Source: Panaeolus papilionaceus (lineage: Eukaryota; Basidiomycota; Agaricomycetes; Agaricales). Taken from it: DNA of 64,000 nucleotides. A model generated the notes under the pieces. The model saw only the letters and a list, made by a program, of their open reading frames with translations, was not told the DNA's origin and did not search any database. Location of the stretch: NCBI GenBank assembly GCA_015501605.1, contig JADNRZ010000012.1:1637998-1701997 (forward strand), written 5' to 3'. Of this stretch, positions 47,305 through 57,914 are shown piece after piece (positions within the stretch are counted from its first letter, which is position 1; the number at the start of each line of letters is the position of its first letter). A program made the position numbers and the translations under genes.

Positions 47305-50171
47305 ATGCCGATAGCTTCTTCCACTAAAACCTTTCCTTGCCTCCATTGTGGCAAGCTGTTTGAAACGGAGTCAAATGCTCTCAACCATATGAATCAACCG
47401 CGATCAACATGTCGCCATTTTCATGAAGATGCGACTCACTTTGCTCACTTCAAAGGGTATACGAATGGCGATCCTGGTATGTCATAAATTTCTGCATTTT
47501 ATTCTCGTTACCAATTGGATACACACTGGTAGACATGGAATCACCTCCAAGTCCTCCTTGACTTGATGTTCCTGAAGACTTCGAAAATCTTAACGGTCCT
47601 GATGCTGTATTGCCAATGGAAGGAGTTGAACAGGACTCACCAGCTGGACCTTCAATTTTCGCCCATCCTACTCCCCATGAATTCGTTCAACGTCCGCACC
47701 GTGAAGAGTTTCCAAGGACAAGTTCCACCTGGAACCAAACACATCCCAGCAAGACGTTCATGGAGCTCTTTGCTGCAGATCCCCTTGCTAGCCGTTGTAC
47801 AGATCTTCCATATTATCTATTTTCGACAAGGAATGAATGGGAGGTAGCGTTGTTTCTTTTGCAGTCAGGAATGAGTCATGCGAAGCTCGACGAATTTCTG
47901 AAACTTGAACTCGTAAGTTTCCTGAATGCTTTTATCTTCACATTCTAAAAACTGTTTTTCTCCTCATAGATTAAGCTTCTTCAGCTATCATTTCGGACTG
48001 CACAAGATCTAATCTCGAGAGCGGAGCAGCTTCCTAGCGGCCCACGCTGGGTTGCCACTTCTATTACTCCAACTTTTCCAACTAAAAACACAATTACTTT
48101 ATATTACCGAAACCCTGTCCTATGCTTGGAAGCCCTTATGCGCAGCCCATTAGTGAAAGATTTTATCCAATTTACACCGTTTAGGCTCTATGAGACATGT
48201 GCTAAAACTATGAGGGTATACACTGAGTGGCTCTCTGGCGACGCGGCCTGGTTCATGCAGGTGAGTAAATCTCTCATGAATTCAAAATCGGTCATTAACT
48301 CGACCTTTAGGAAAAACTGCGGCCAGGCGCAACTCTTCTTGGTATGATCTTATCATCTGACAAGACAAACATCTCATCTGGCACTGGAAATTGCGTTGGC
48401 CATCCACTCCTCATTTCGCTCGCTAACATCTTTGCTGAATTCCGAAACAAGGCTACCAACCAAGCCTTCCTTCTCCTTGCCTTAATACCTATCCCTAAAT
48501 TCATTCATCCGCAATCGAAGTTCCGTGGCGTTTTGGAAGCTCGACTATTCCATGAGTGCTTGGACATTGTCCTTCATCCCCTCAAGAATGCGGCCCGTGT
48601 TGGTGTCATGCTCTCAGACCCAGTCGGAAACTGTTGCTGGTGCTTCACTCCTTGTGCAGCTTACATCGTTGACACACCTGAATCAGCGCTTATTGCCTGC
48701 GTCGCTGGCAAAACATCGCCGATTACTACTGCATCATACAAACAGTTCGGCGATGCTCACAAACACCCATGAGGACTGGAGAAACAACGCTGGAAGACAT
48801 CGCCAAAATCCAAGATGCAGTTGAGGATGAATGGGATATAGCTGCGTTTGAAAGGGAGGCGATGAAATATCGACTGAACGGTGTGCACAAGCCTTTCTGG
48901 AAGGATTGGGATCTGTCAAACCCCGGCGTCTTTCTGACAAGCAAGCCTCTTCACCACTGGCACAGAATGTTCTGGGATCACGACACAAAATGGTGCATCA
49001 ACGCAGTTGGCGCAGCGGAAATTGATTTTCACTTCTCAATCCTTCATTCACCACAGGGTATCGACACTTCAAAGAAGGGATTTCATCCCTCAAGCAGGTC
49101 ACTGGGAGGGATCAGCGGGACATCCAACGATACATTGTCCCTGTTGTTGCAGGAGCATTATCTGCAGATTTCATGACTGCAATTCGGGCTCTTCTGGACT
49201 TCTGATACCTCGCACAAGCGCCAGTCATCTCAAATGATATTTGCCGAATGATCGATGAATCTCTCGCCATTTTCCATCGGTTCAAGAAAGCTATCATTGA
49301 TGCGGGGGCACGGCAAGGAGAAAAGCGCAAGGTGCTTTCTCATTGGCAAATACCCAAGCTCGAGTTCATGCAGAGTGTCGTATCTGGCATACGACTTAAT
49401 GGCTCTGCAATTCAATGGTTAGCCGATACCACAGAGCATGCACACATCCGGCTTGTCAAGGACCCAGCACAGGCATCAAACAATCAGAGATATGAGAGTC
49501 AGATTGTCTGTGCACTTGATCGACAGGACAAGCTTATGAATTTCGATCTTGCCACCACTATTAAGGAAGCAGGAATCGAGTTTACAGACAGGGTGATATC
49601 TACAGATTCACCAGCTAGAGAAACATATGACCAAGAGGAGGAGCTGGAGGAGCCAGATGGCGACAGTGCTACTGACAACAAGTTTCGATCATTCACCATT
49701 GGCACAACAGCAGAACTCTTATCTCTTATCTCATCTGTCCGAGCTCTTCCTGGAGCACATGCTGGCGAAGCAGGCATCAGTACATACGGCATCACCAACT
49801 ATTTCTACAAAGCGTCCATCTTGAAGAATGGCAATGATCCTTCCGCCAAAGTTCCTCATCGCACCATTCAAAGTTCTCCAACTACCGTCTTTCACCTTTC
49901 TAGAGATCCGCAACTGGGTACCCTCACGATTGACGAAGCAGCTAAGCAATTTGGTATTGGCGACTTGCAACTGGCACTATCCCAGTATCTTGCAAAAATG
50001 GAGGCTATCCGCCCAAACACATTTATCTCAGAGCTCGATACGGAGGTGCCAGCACCTAACCACTCATCTATTGTCGAAAAAATACAGGTATGGACATCCC
50101 TTCACCTTCAGTCTACCACCTACCACTACCCCCACCCCATTTTACCACCTGTGACATTGAAAGCTGGGCCA

Positions 50172-50579
50172 TGTAAGGGCACCTCAGACACACACAAGTC
50201 CTGGGGGAGATCCAAAGATATATATCAGCTCTACATAAATACAGGAAGTAGGCTCACCTGGGGGAGATCCAAAGAGAAAGAGGTAAAGGATCAAACCCAG
50301 GTGAAACAGCTATTTAAGTGATGAGCTGGCATTGGCATCAGCCTTGATGCCAAACAATGCCTTTGGAAACAAACAAAGGGAAACACAAAGGAATGACTAT
50401 GTAACAGTGGAAACAAGTGAATAACAAATGAGTGACAACTAAAGGAGAGTGTAATATAATATATATGAGTCCATGGTATGTCCAGATAATGAAATAGAGC
50501 AAAGGGAAATAGGGGAAAGGAGAGACAAGAGAGACAAGAATAAGGAAAGGAATAGGAGGTAGCAGGAGATCCCCTGACA
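50172..50579 (-). repeat. 3' LTR (left on the plus strand)
   Basis: 408 bp, begins TGTAAGGGCACC and ends CCCCTGACA on the plus strand. Matches 56023-56430 throughout as far as I compared. Confidence 0.9.
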
Positions 50580-50582
50580 TTA

Positions 50583-50592
50583 CCCCCCCTCT
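50583..50592 (-). other. polypurine tract
   Basis: On the minus strand AGAGGGGGGG, three bases before the 3' LTR. Expected primer for plus-strand DNA synthesis. Confidence 0.75.
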
Positions 50593-53500
50593 AGGATTGC
50601 TTCGCCCTCGAAGCATGAAGTCCAGCCTGTTTGTAAGGAATGTGAGCATAAGTGGTCCTGATAACCTTTGGAGCCTTAGGATTCTCTGCATAGAAGTCCT
50701 TGATGAGGTCAGGAGCATGGACATCGTCAGCTGGTTCCCAAGAATTCCAACCAGCATCGTATCCTTCCCATTTGATCAGGTATCGAAGTTTGCCTCTGAT
50801 GAACTTGCTGTTTAAAATCTTCTCCACAACAAACTCTTCAACATTGTCAACAAGCACAGGAGGTGGGGGTAGCTTGGCTCTTCGACCAGAGATGGGGTCA
50901 TAAGGAGCAGGAGTGAGTCTGACAACATGGAAGACTGGATGGATGCGGGAGAGGGATTTAGGAAGTTGAAGACGATAGGCATTCTTTCCAACACTAGAGA
51001 TGACTGGGTAAGGACCAACTCGCTTGTGAGAGAGCTTCTTGGATGGCCGAGTGGTTTGGATGTCTGAAGCATCAAGGTAGACACGATCTCCAGGCTTGAT
51101 CTCAGGAGCCTTGGTGCGACGCCGGTTGTAGTACCTAGCCATGTCCTCCTTAGCAGCTGCTAAGGCAGCACGAGCTTCCTCAAGAGCAGTCTTCATCCTA
51201 TCAGTGAACTCATTCACAGTTTCCATCCGGGATGGAGGAAGAGGTTCAAAGCCCATGCGAGGATGTTGACCAGAGTCTAGAAGGAAGGGAGTCTGCTGGG
51301 TGGAGGAGTGGACATGGTTGTTGTAGGCAAACTCAGCCATGGAAAGGATGTCGTACCAGTCGTCCTGTCGCTCAGAGATGTAGAGCCTGAGGTATTGTTC
51401 CAACTCCTGGTTGACACGCTCAGTCTGCCCATCAGTTTGAGGGTGATAGGCAGTGCTACGAGCTGGCTCAATCCCAAGCAGCCTGTAGAGTTCAGTAGTG
51501 AACTCTGCGATGAACTGTGGACCGCGATCAGAGACTACCTTGGATGGGAGGCCATGGAGTTTCCAGATATGGTCACGATACATGCGGGCAGTGCCTAGGG
51601 CAGAGACAGTGGTAGTGGTAGCAGTGAAGTGGGCGCGTTTGGAAAGGGAGTCAACAACAACCATGATGGCATCATAACCATTGGACTCAGGAAGCTCGAC
51701 AATGAAGTCCACACTGATATGGTCCCAACGGCGGTCAGGAACGGCAAGGGGCTCAAGCTCTCCAAGGGGTCGCTGCCTGATGGTCTTGGTCCTAAGACAC
51801 ATGTCACAGGTGCTGGTGTAGAGTCCAATGAACTTAGACATGCGTGGCCACCAGTAGTTCCTAGACACAAGCTCCAAGGTCTTCCAACGTCCAGGGTGTC
51901 CAGCAAGAGTGGAATCATGACAGAGAGCCACAATGCGACGACGAAGATCACCACCTGGTGGAACATAGAGCTTTCCACAGAAGTAGATAAGACCATCAGC
52001 TTCATCCCACTCTGAGGAGCGAAGAGACTGAGATCCAGTCTTTCTGAGCGCCTTGACTGCCTTGGCCACAGTGTCCTCAAGATCAGAGGCCTCCTTGGAA
52101 TGTCGACGGATCTCACGAACCAGAGAGCGTTCCTGTCCAACAAATTCCAGACCTTCTAGTGCACGAACTGCAAACATCCCTGGGGTGAGGAGGGTGATGT
52201 TCTGGTTGTCACGTTCACTAGAACCATGGTCAGACCGACGTGAGAGAGCATCTGCTTTTCCCATAGTAGCTCCTGCCTTGTGCTGCATGACAAAGTCAAA
52301 GCGGGCCAGAGTGAGAGACCAGCGGGCTTGCCTGCGGTTGAGGTTCTGAGACGACATGAAGTATTCCAAGTTCTTGTGGTCAGTCCAGATCTCAAACTTG
52401 TGGCGGGCACCCTCAAGGAAGTGTCTCCATTCCTGTAAGGCTCGAATGATTGCAAGCATTTCCTTGTCATGAATCTCATAATTCCTTTCGACAGGAGAGA
52501 GTGACTTGGAAAAGAAAGCGATTGGATGCCACTTTCCATCTTCTGGAGACTGCTGAGAGAGTACAGCACCAGTGGCGAAGTCTGAAGAGTCAGCTTCAAG
52601 CCGGAAAGGGAGATCATCATTGGGAGCAGCAAGGACAGGGGAAGAGGTGACAGCATCCTTGATGGACTGGAAGGCAGTAGCAGCAGCAGGAGACCAGGAA
52701 AACTCAGTGGAGCTCTTGGTAAGATCAAAGAGGGGACGTGCATGATGAGAGAAGTCCTTGATGAACCGTCGATAGAAGTTGGCAAAACCCAGGAAAGATT
52801 GGACTTCTTTCCTATTGGTGGGGGTGGGCCATTGAGCAACTCCAGCAACTTTGACAGGATCCATCTCGACTCGGTTCTCAGCAACGATAAGCCCAAGGTA
52901 CTCAATGCGTGTCTTCTCAAACTCGCATTTCTCCAGGCGGAGGCAGAGACCATGTTCCTCTAGACGCTTCAGGACCCTATGAGTGACCTCTCGATGCTCA
53001 GGAATATCCTTGGTGAAGATCAGGATGTCATCCAGATATACCACAACCACACCTTCAGAGATCATGTCTTGGAAGATCTCGTTCATCATGGTTTGGAAGG
53101 TGGCAGGACTGTTGGTGAGACCAAAGAACATGACAAGAGGTTCGAAGAGACCTCTGTGAGTGCGAAAAGCAGCCTTCCACTCATCTCCTTCTTTGATGCG
53201 GACATTGTTGAAACCCCAACGAATGTCAAGCTTGGTGAAGTAGCGCGCACCACGAAGTTGGTTGATAAGGTCAGAGATGAGAGGGAGAGGGTACTTGTTC
53301 TTCACAGTCATATCGTTGAGCATGCGATAGTCCTGGACCAGACGAAGGGAGCCATCCTTTTTCTTCACAAAGAAGACTGGTGATGCCATGGGGGACTTGG
53401 AGCGGCGAATCTTTCCCTGAGCCTCGTTCTCAGCAAGGAAGCGCTCAGCCTCTTCACGTTCTGCAGGGTTTAATGGGTAAACCTTGCATCCCTTGGGTTG

Positions 53501-54313
53501 AGCTCCAGGAATGAGCTCAATCACATGATCCCAAGGCCTTCTCTCAGGAAGCTTAAGAAACTCAGCTTCAGAGAAGACGCAATGGAAGAGACTCTGATAG
53601 TCAGGGACTGGACCATGAGGTGAGGAAGGGAGAGTGGTCTGTTCTGGTTGAGGAGCAGAGTTACGCAAGAAACCTTCAGCCAGGCGTTGACTGATGGTTG
53701 AAGTAGCGTTGATATGCTCTTCAGCTTCCTCAGGGAGTAAGCCAGAAACCCAGACACGATCGCCTTCCTCAAGATCAAATGGCAGATCAGAGGACTCAAG
53801 ATCATCAGAATCTTCAGGGGAAGACTCTTCAGGGGTGAGAGAGGGGGCAGGACCAGAGCGGCAGGCATTCACCTTGGCTTCTTCCTTACGAGCAGCCTTC
53901 TTTTCCTCATTGAGTTCCTTCTTGCAACCAAAGCATCGACTGCTAGGCTTGCAACGAGACATCTTGACTTCTCCAGTTTCCCAATTGACTTCAGGATTGT
54001 GATCCCTGAACCAAGTGTATCCAATGATCAGCTTCTGCTTCCCTAAGCCCGTGACACAGAAGAGTGCGCGTTCTGTGTGGCCGTTGTACCGGAGGATCAA
54101 GTCAACCACCTCAGTAATTGAACCAGACTCGTTGAGCGTTCCATCCACGTTACGAACAGGGATGGGGCGGCTGAGCTTCCTGGTGGCAATTCGGTTGGAC
54201 TTGACGTACTCTCGATCGATGAACAGACCAGTAGCGCCAGTGTCAAGCAAGGCCTTAACAGATCGAGCTTCATGGGAGTCAGTGGTCTCTATCTCAACCT
54301 TCAGTGAAGGGAG
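50591..54313 (-). CDS. pol: Pol polyprotein: protease, reverse transcriptase, RNase H, integrase, chromodomain
   Basis: The frame opens after a TAG (54316-54314) and gives up to 1240 aa; the first Met is at 54250. Protease: LLDTGATGLFID near the N-terminus. A CFGCKKELNEEKK cysteine pair follows. Reverse transcriptase: FTKLDIRWGFNNVRI and the active-site YLDDILIF (a YLDD form of YxDD). RNase H: LEADSSDFATGAVLSQ and IWTDHKNLEYF. Integrase: zinc-binding GHPGRWKTLELVSRNYWWP and CDMCLRTK, then DDE-type residues in SVDFIVELPES, VVSDRGPQF and YHPQTDGQTERVNQELEQ. A GPY-like KRVGPYPVISSVG is next. The C-terminal chromodomain is KLRYLIKWEGYDAGWNSWEP, which in chromoviruses targets integration to heterochromatin. 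No stop or frameshift seen. Pol overlaps the end of gag by 20 bases in another frame. Confidence 0.9.
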   Translation of the reverse strand, partial: LPSLKVEIETTDSHEARSVKALLDTGATGLFIDREYVKSNRIATRKLSRPIPVRNVDGTLNESGSITEVVDLILRYNGHTERALFCVTGLGKQKLIIGYTWFRDHNPEVNWETGEVKMSRCKPSSRCFGCKKELNEEKKAARKEEAKVNACRSGPAPSLTPEESSPEDSDDLESSDLPFDLEEGDRVWVSGLLPEEAEEHINATSTISQRLAEGFLRNSAPQPEQTTLPSSPHGPVPDYQSLFHCVFSEAEFLKLPERRPWDHVIELIPGAQPKGCKVYPLNPAEREEAERFLAENEAQGKIRRSKSPMASPVFFVKKKDGSLRLVQDYRMLNDMTVKNKYPLPLISDLINQLRGARYFTKLDIRWGFNNVRIKEGDEWKAAFRTHRGLFEPLVMFFGLTNSPATFQTMMNEIFQDMISEGVVVVYLDDILIFTKDIPEHREVTHRVLKRLEEHGLCLRLEKCEFEKTRIEYLGLIVAENRVEMDPVKVAGVAQWPTPTNRKEVQSFLGFANFYRRFIKDFSHHARPLFDLTKSSTEFSWSPAAATAFQSIKDAVTSSPVLAAPNDDLPFRLEADSSDFATGAVLSQQSPEDGKWHPIAFFSKSLSPVERNYEIHDKEMLAIIRALQEWRHFLEGARHKFEIWTDHKNLEYFMSSQNLNRRQARWSLTLARFDFVMQHKAGATMGKADALSRRSDHGSSERDNQNITLLTPGMFAVRALEGLEFVGQERSLVREIRRHSKEASDLEDTVAKAVKALRKTGSQSLRSSEWDEADGLIYFCGKLYVPPGGDLRRRIVALCHDSTLAGHPGRWKTLELVSRNYWWPRMSKFIGLYTSTCDMCLRTKTIRQRPLGELEPLAVPDRRWDHISVDFIVELPESNGYDAIMVVVDSLSKRAHFTATTTTVSALGTARMYRDHIWKLHGLPSKVVSDRGPQFIAEFTTELYRLLGIEPARSTAYHPQTDGQTERVNQELEQYLRLYISERQDDWYDILSMAEFAYNNHVHSSTQQTPFLLDSGQHPRMGFEPLPPSRMETVNEFTDRMKTALEEARAALAAAKEDMARYYNRRRTKAPEIKPGDRVYLDASDIQTTRPSKKLSHKRVGPYPVISSVGKNAYRLQLPKSLSRIHPVFHVVRLTPAPYDPISGRRAKLPPPPVLVDNVEEFVVEKILNSKFIRGKLRYLIKWEGYDAGWNSWEPADDVHAPDLIKDFYAENPKAPKVIRTTYAHIPYKQAGLHASRAKQS

Positions 54314-55892
54314 CTAGGTCCAGGTGCAAGAGAAGAGATGGTGCACGAGGATGGAAGGCGACGACATTCCCATTTGGAGCGACGAGGTAGGCGGGGCGGA
54401 GCAGAAGGATCATGGAGGGAGGATGGAGAGGAGGGAACCTTGTCTTCATCTGGGAGAGATAGAGTCTCGTCAACCAGAGGGGCATACCGATTACGAGAGT
54501 CAAGAACGACTTTAGGACAAGGTAGAGGTGGAGCTTGTGCGGCGTTTGCACAGAGACTTCACTTGTCACAGGCTTTCGTAAGGGGGCATGAGTGGTGCGA
54601 ATAGACAAAGGACCAGGGGAGGGGTCAAGGAAATGTGAGAAGGAAGGAGGAAGAGAAGAGAGTGGGCTAGGCACAGGAGGAGGAGGCTGCGGATGGAAGG
54701 TGTCATTAGCAGCCAAGTTGAGAGCAACAAGGCGAGCCAATTCGTACCAGCCAGAGGGATCGTTATGAGCTGGATGTGAAGCTACCCGTTTACTGAGATG
54801 ATCAGTGATGGAGGGGTGGAGGCCACGACGAAACTTGACCACAATGTAGGAGGGGTCAGAGTAGCCAGCTTCAGCAACAAGGTCACGGAAGGAGTCGACA
54901 TAATCGTCAACAGAACGATCTCCTTGGAAGTAGGAGGTACCTTCCAAGATGAGGGCAGCAGTTTCCTGCTCACGCAAGGGGAAGAACTCTTTGCGAAAGT
55001 CTTCAGCAAAGTGGTCCCAAGTTGCGTAAGGAGAGGAACCTTCCTCAATGAGCTCAAAGATCCTGCAGGACCATAGAGCAGCTCGACCAGCAGACATGAA
55101 CGTGAGGGCCCAACTAATCATGGTGGACTCGTCCGGAAAAAGATCTGGACGAAGTCTGAAGTAACCCATGAGAGAGTTGTAGAAGGCTTTGCCCTTGAGA
55201 CGATCACCATCGTACCGGGGAGGAGGAGCTGGCCTAACCTTTTCTGCAATCATCAAAGGAGTCCCAAGACGATGAGAAGAAGGGGCAGAGGGATGCACTA
55301 CTCCACTAGGATAACCAGAAGAGGCAGTGAGGAGAGGGGAAGACACTATTCCACTGGGGCAACCAGAAGAGACAGTGGGGAGGGGAGGATCCACTCTATT
55401 GGATGACCGAATAGAAGTGGGGGGAAGAGGAAGACTACTACTAGAAGAAAGAGAAGAAGAAGAATGTTCCATAGGTACACTAATAAAATGAGAAGAAGAA
55501 GGAAGAGGGTGAGGAGAAGAAGAAGATTGTTCCATGTTTACACTAGGTAAAGGAAAAGAAGAAGGGGGAGAAAAGTTTCTGTCTACAGTTCCATGGTTTA
55601 AAGAGTGTAGTATCCCATCTGTCAGCTGTCCAACAGAGTGGGAAGGGAGTGGGGGAAAAGTAGAAGAAACAAGGGAGGGAGAAGAAGAAGGGGAAGAAGA
55701 AAGAGAAAGGGAAGAGGGATTGAAAGTGGAAGAAAAATAATGAAGCAAGGAAAGAACAGAAGACCTCAAGTGGGAGATAGCTACCTGTTGGGATTCCTGC
55801 TGAGCAAGCATGGAGGATACCTGGTCTTCCAGGGAAGGCAACTGAGACAGAGAGACAGAAGCAGCTGGAGGTGGTGAAGTATGGGGATCCAT
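54294..55892 (-). CDS. gag: Gag-like structural protein, 532 aa
   Basis: MDPHTSPPPAASVSLSQLPS begins a coiled N-terminal segment and a long Ser/Pro-rich region. The conserved retrotransposon gag domain follows (residues ~215-390: PPRYDGDRLKGKAFYNSLMG, YFQGDRSVDDYVDSFRDLV). No CCHC zinc knuckle is present in the called frame. The last ~95 residues are oddly hydrophobic (LVLKSFLTLVIGMPLWLTRL). Over the same bases an adjacent frame reads CPKVVLDSRNRYAPLVDE, which looks more like native coding sequence, so a frameshift near 54560 is likely. The protein would normally form the retrotransposon particle. Confidence 0.8.
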   Translation of the reverse strand: MDPHTSPPPAASVSLSQLPSLEDQVSSMLAQQESQQVAISHLRSSVLSLLHYFSSTFNPSSLSLSSSPSSSPSLVSSTFPPLPSHSVGQLTDGILHSLNHGTVDRNFSPPSSFPLPSVNMEQSSSSPHPLPSSSHFISVPMEHSSSSLSSSSSLPLPPTSIRSSNRVDPPLPTVSSGCPSGIVSSPLLTASSGYPSGVVHPSAPSSHRLGTPLMIAEKVRPAPPPRYDGDRLKGKAFYNSLMGYFRLRPDLFPDESTMISWALTFMSAGRAALWSCRIFELIEEGSSPYATWDHFAEDFRKEFFPLREQETAALILEGTSYFQGDRSVDDYVDSFRDLVAEAGYSDPSYIVVKFRRGLHPSITDHLSKRVASHPAHNDPSGWYELARLVALNLAANDTFHPQPPPPVPSPLSSLPPSFSHFLDPSPGPLSIRTTHAPLRKPVTSEVSVQTPHKLHLYLVLKSFLTLVIGMPLWLTRLYLSQMKTRFPPLHPPSMILLLRPAYLVAPNGNVVAFHPRAPSLLLHLDLAPFTEG

Positions 55893-56022
55893 GGTTGCCA
55901 GACAGGGAGAAGAGAGGAGAGGGAGAAAGCACAGAGTCTATAATGCAGCTGAACAGAAGAAGCAGAACAGAGGATGTAACAGACTGTATGCAGTCTCAGT
56001 CTCCAAGGTGACCTCTTTCTAC

Positions 56023-56430
56023 TGTAAGGGCACCTCAGACACACACAAGTCCTGGGGGAGATCCAAAGATATATATCAGCTCTACATAAATACAGGAAGT
56101 AGGCTCACCTGGGGGAGATCCAAAGAGAAAGAGGTAAAGGATCAAACCCAGGTGAAACAGCTATTTAAGTGATGAGCTGGCATTGGCATCAGCCTTGATG
56201 CCAAACAATGCCTTTGGAAACAAACAAAGGGAAACACAAAGGAATGACTATGTAACAGTGGAAACAAGTGAATAACAAATGAGTGACAACTAAAGGAGAG
56301 TGTAATATAATATATATGAGTCCATGGTATGTCCAGATAATGAAATAGAGCAAAGGGAAATAGGGGAAAGGAGAGACAAGAGAGACAAGAATAAGGAAAG
56401 GAATAGGAGGTAGCAGGAGATCCCCTGACA
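56023..56430 (-). repeat. 5' LTR (right on the plus strand)
   Basis: 408 bp, same sequence as the other LTR. In element orientation it starts TGTCAGGGGATC and ends GGTGCCCTTACA. Transcription of gag-pol should start here, on the minus strand. Confidence 0.9.
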
Positions 56431-56958
56431 GGCCACACTTAGGGGGTCATGATTCAGCTATTTTCTGTGTCGACCCATCAAGCCAATGGCCACAGAGTGG
56501 ACTTACTGGTGAGTAATTCATCCTCGTAGGACTTGGGCAATACCTGACACTAGGCTGAAGGACATGTTATCGGTGATCTTCGTCTCGTATTTCGTCTGGT
56601 TCTCCCCAAAAACCACAGCAATGTTCCAGACAGGTTTCTTGTCTATACACAACAGTATTCAATCACCCCTCAGCCTAATCCTTATAATCCTAATACGAGG
56701 CAAAAAGGGGATTTTCCCGATCCAAACACTGGACTTTATCTTCTCAAACGAAATGCACTGCAACAACGCACTTCTGAGTCTTCTCTCTGCGGAAATATCA
56801 TTCCGCTTGATCAACTTCGTGCTCTGGTGGATATTGTTCCCAACTTTGGGGGGAAAGCAGATGAGCGGCTGACATGCAAGAATAGTCTGGCATACAGTCG
56901 TGAATTCTGGTTGAATAAATACTTTGAAAAGGAACTTTTCTATGCATTATCACTGTAA

Positions 56959-57914
56959 CAATACATCCAATTCATGTCAATACTTTTGTACTTCCATTCT
57001 TGCTTCTAAGTTTCTGTTCCAGGTATTTAACATTACCCTGTATACTTGCCTAGCAGGCCGATGCTCTTGCATGGCAAAACGAGTCCAGGCAGCATCTGCA
57101 TGGAAGGTGTTGTTGGTACTCCTGACCTGTGTTGTGGTATAATCAATCATGTTACATCAACTCATTCCGACTTACATAGGTATCTTATTACATCATGGGA
57201 AGTCCAATATTTCGATTATATAATGACATACTCAGGATTCCTCAGAGTGAGGATAACAGATATTTATATATATTTACAAACACAGCATTGTGAACAGACA
57301 ATCTTTTATTCTTTCTGTAGTTATCAGAATATTTTGCAAAATACCAACACCATGATTATCCTTGAGATAGCACTAACTTGTTAATGACATTGAATCATTG
57401 AACACTCACACACCCAACAAATTTAAGCTTATCTTGATTTGGAGTCTTTTGGACATATAAAGAAGGAAAATGACAACAAGAGACACATAACAAGTAGGGA
57501 AATTGCATAGATATGATGAGAAATGGTATGACAAGGTGAGGAGGGACTGAAGAAGCAAACCGGTACAGATTACCTCTGATTAAGGCCAGGCATGTATGGA
57601 ATGGGAAAAAGGAATTGATGCCATCAAAATTGTTGCACACAATGAAGAAGGATGACGTGAACACGCAAGTGTAAGGGATGGGAATAAATAAATGATGCCA
57701 TCAAAAACTCGACAGAGAAAGGACGAATGAGCAAGACATGAGGGGATGGGAAAGTTACATAATCAGCCATCAATTGCGTGACGCTGAACCCCTGCAAAAC
57801 GCAGTATAAGAACTCGTCCTAAAAAGGACTCGTAACTTTACCACTTCACCAGTCAAGTAATTCATCAGTTTAAATGACGTTTTTCATGTTTTGCTACTGA
57901 TGTGGACACTTGCG
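56959..57914. other. 3' flank of transposase 2, no gene recognised
   Basis: AT-rich; short frames on both strands have no family resemblance. It leads to the right subterminal region. Confidence 0.4.

Larger units (their letters stand above)
50172..56430 (-). mobile_element. complete Ty3/gypsy chromovirus LTR retrotransposon
   Basis: Two 408-bp LTRs (50172-50579, 56023-56430), both TG...CA on the plus strand (TGTAAGGGC...CCCTGACA), flank gag and pol on the minus strand. A perfect 5-bp target duplication GGCCA is at 50167-50171 and 56431-56435. The LTRs are identical by eye, which indicates a very recent insertion. The integrase ends in a chromodomain. A polypurine tract lies next to the 3' LTR. 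The 5' untranslated region is short (55893-56022). I did not identify a tRNA primer site. Confidence 0.9.
47305..56958 (+). pseudogene. Plavaka-family transposase 2, dead, split by the Ty3 element
   Basis: Exon 1 (MPIASSTKTFPCLHCGKLFE) carries the C2H2-like finger. Later exons carry MRSPLVKDFIQFTPFRLY, the LSSDKTNISSGTGN motif and the C-terminal PLDQLRALVDIVPNFGG, with stop at 56956-56958. Lesions: a frameshift near 48768 (KHP then a stop, while MRTGETTLEDIA continues one frame over), another near 49053 (between FHFSILHSP and YRHFKEGIS), TGA at 49203-49205 in place of the family's Arg, and the 6.3-kb retrotransposon at 50172-56430 within an exon. Removing it rejoins TLKAG to PHLGGHDSAIFCVDP in frame, and the next exon at 56561 continues SGLT-GHVIGDLRLVF. 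A TGA at 47559-47561 may be avoided if the intron ends at the AAG near 47579. It is a different subfamily from the copy at 3814-7149. Confidence 0.8.

Noticed and set aside
47559..47561. In-frame TGA as proof of a dead transposase
   Set aside because: A plausible intron end (AAG near 47579, with a CTTGAC branch-like site) would remove it, so the pseudogene call rests on the later lesions.
52742..54317. Several plus-strand open frames of 60-130 codons across pol and gag
   Set aside because: They are antisense to a well-supported retrotransposon polyprotein and show no family motifs.
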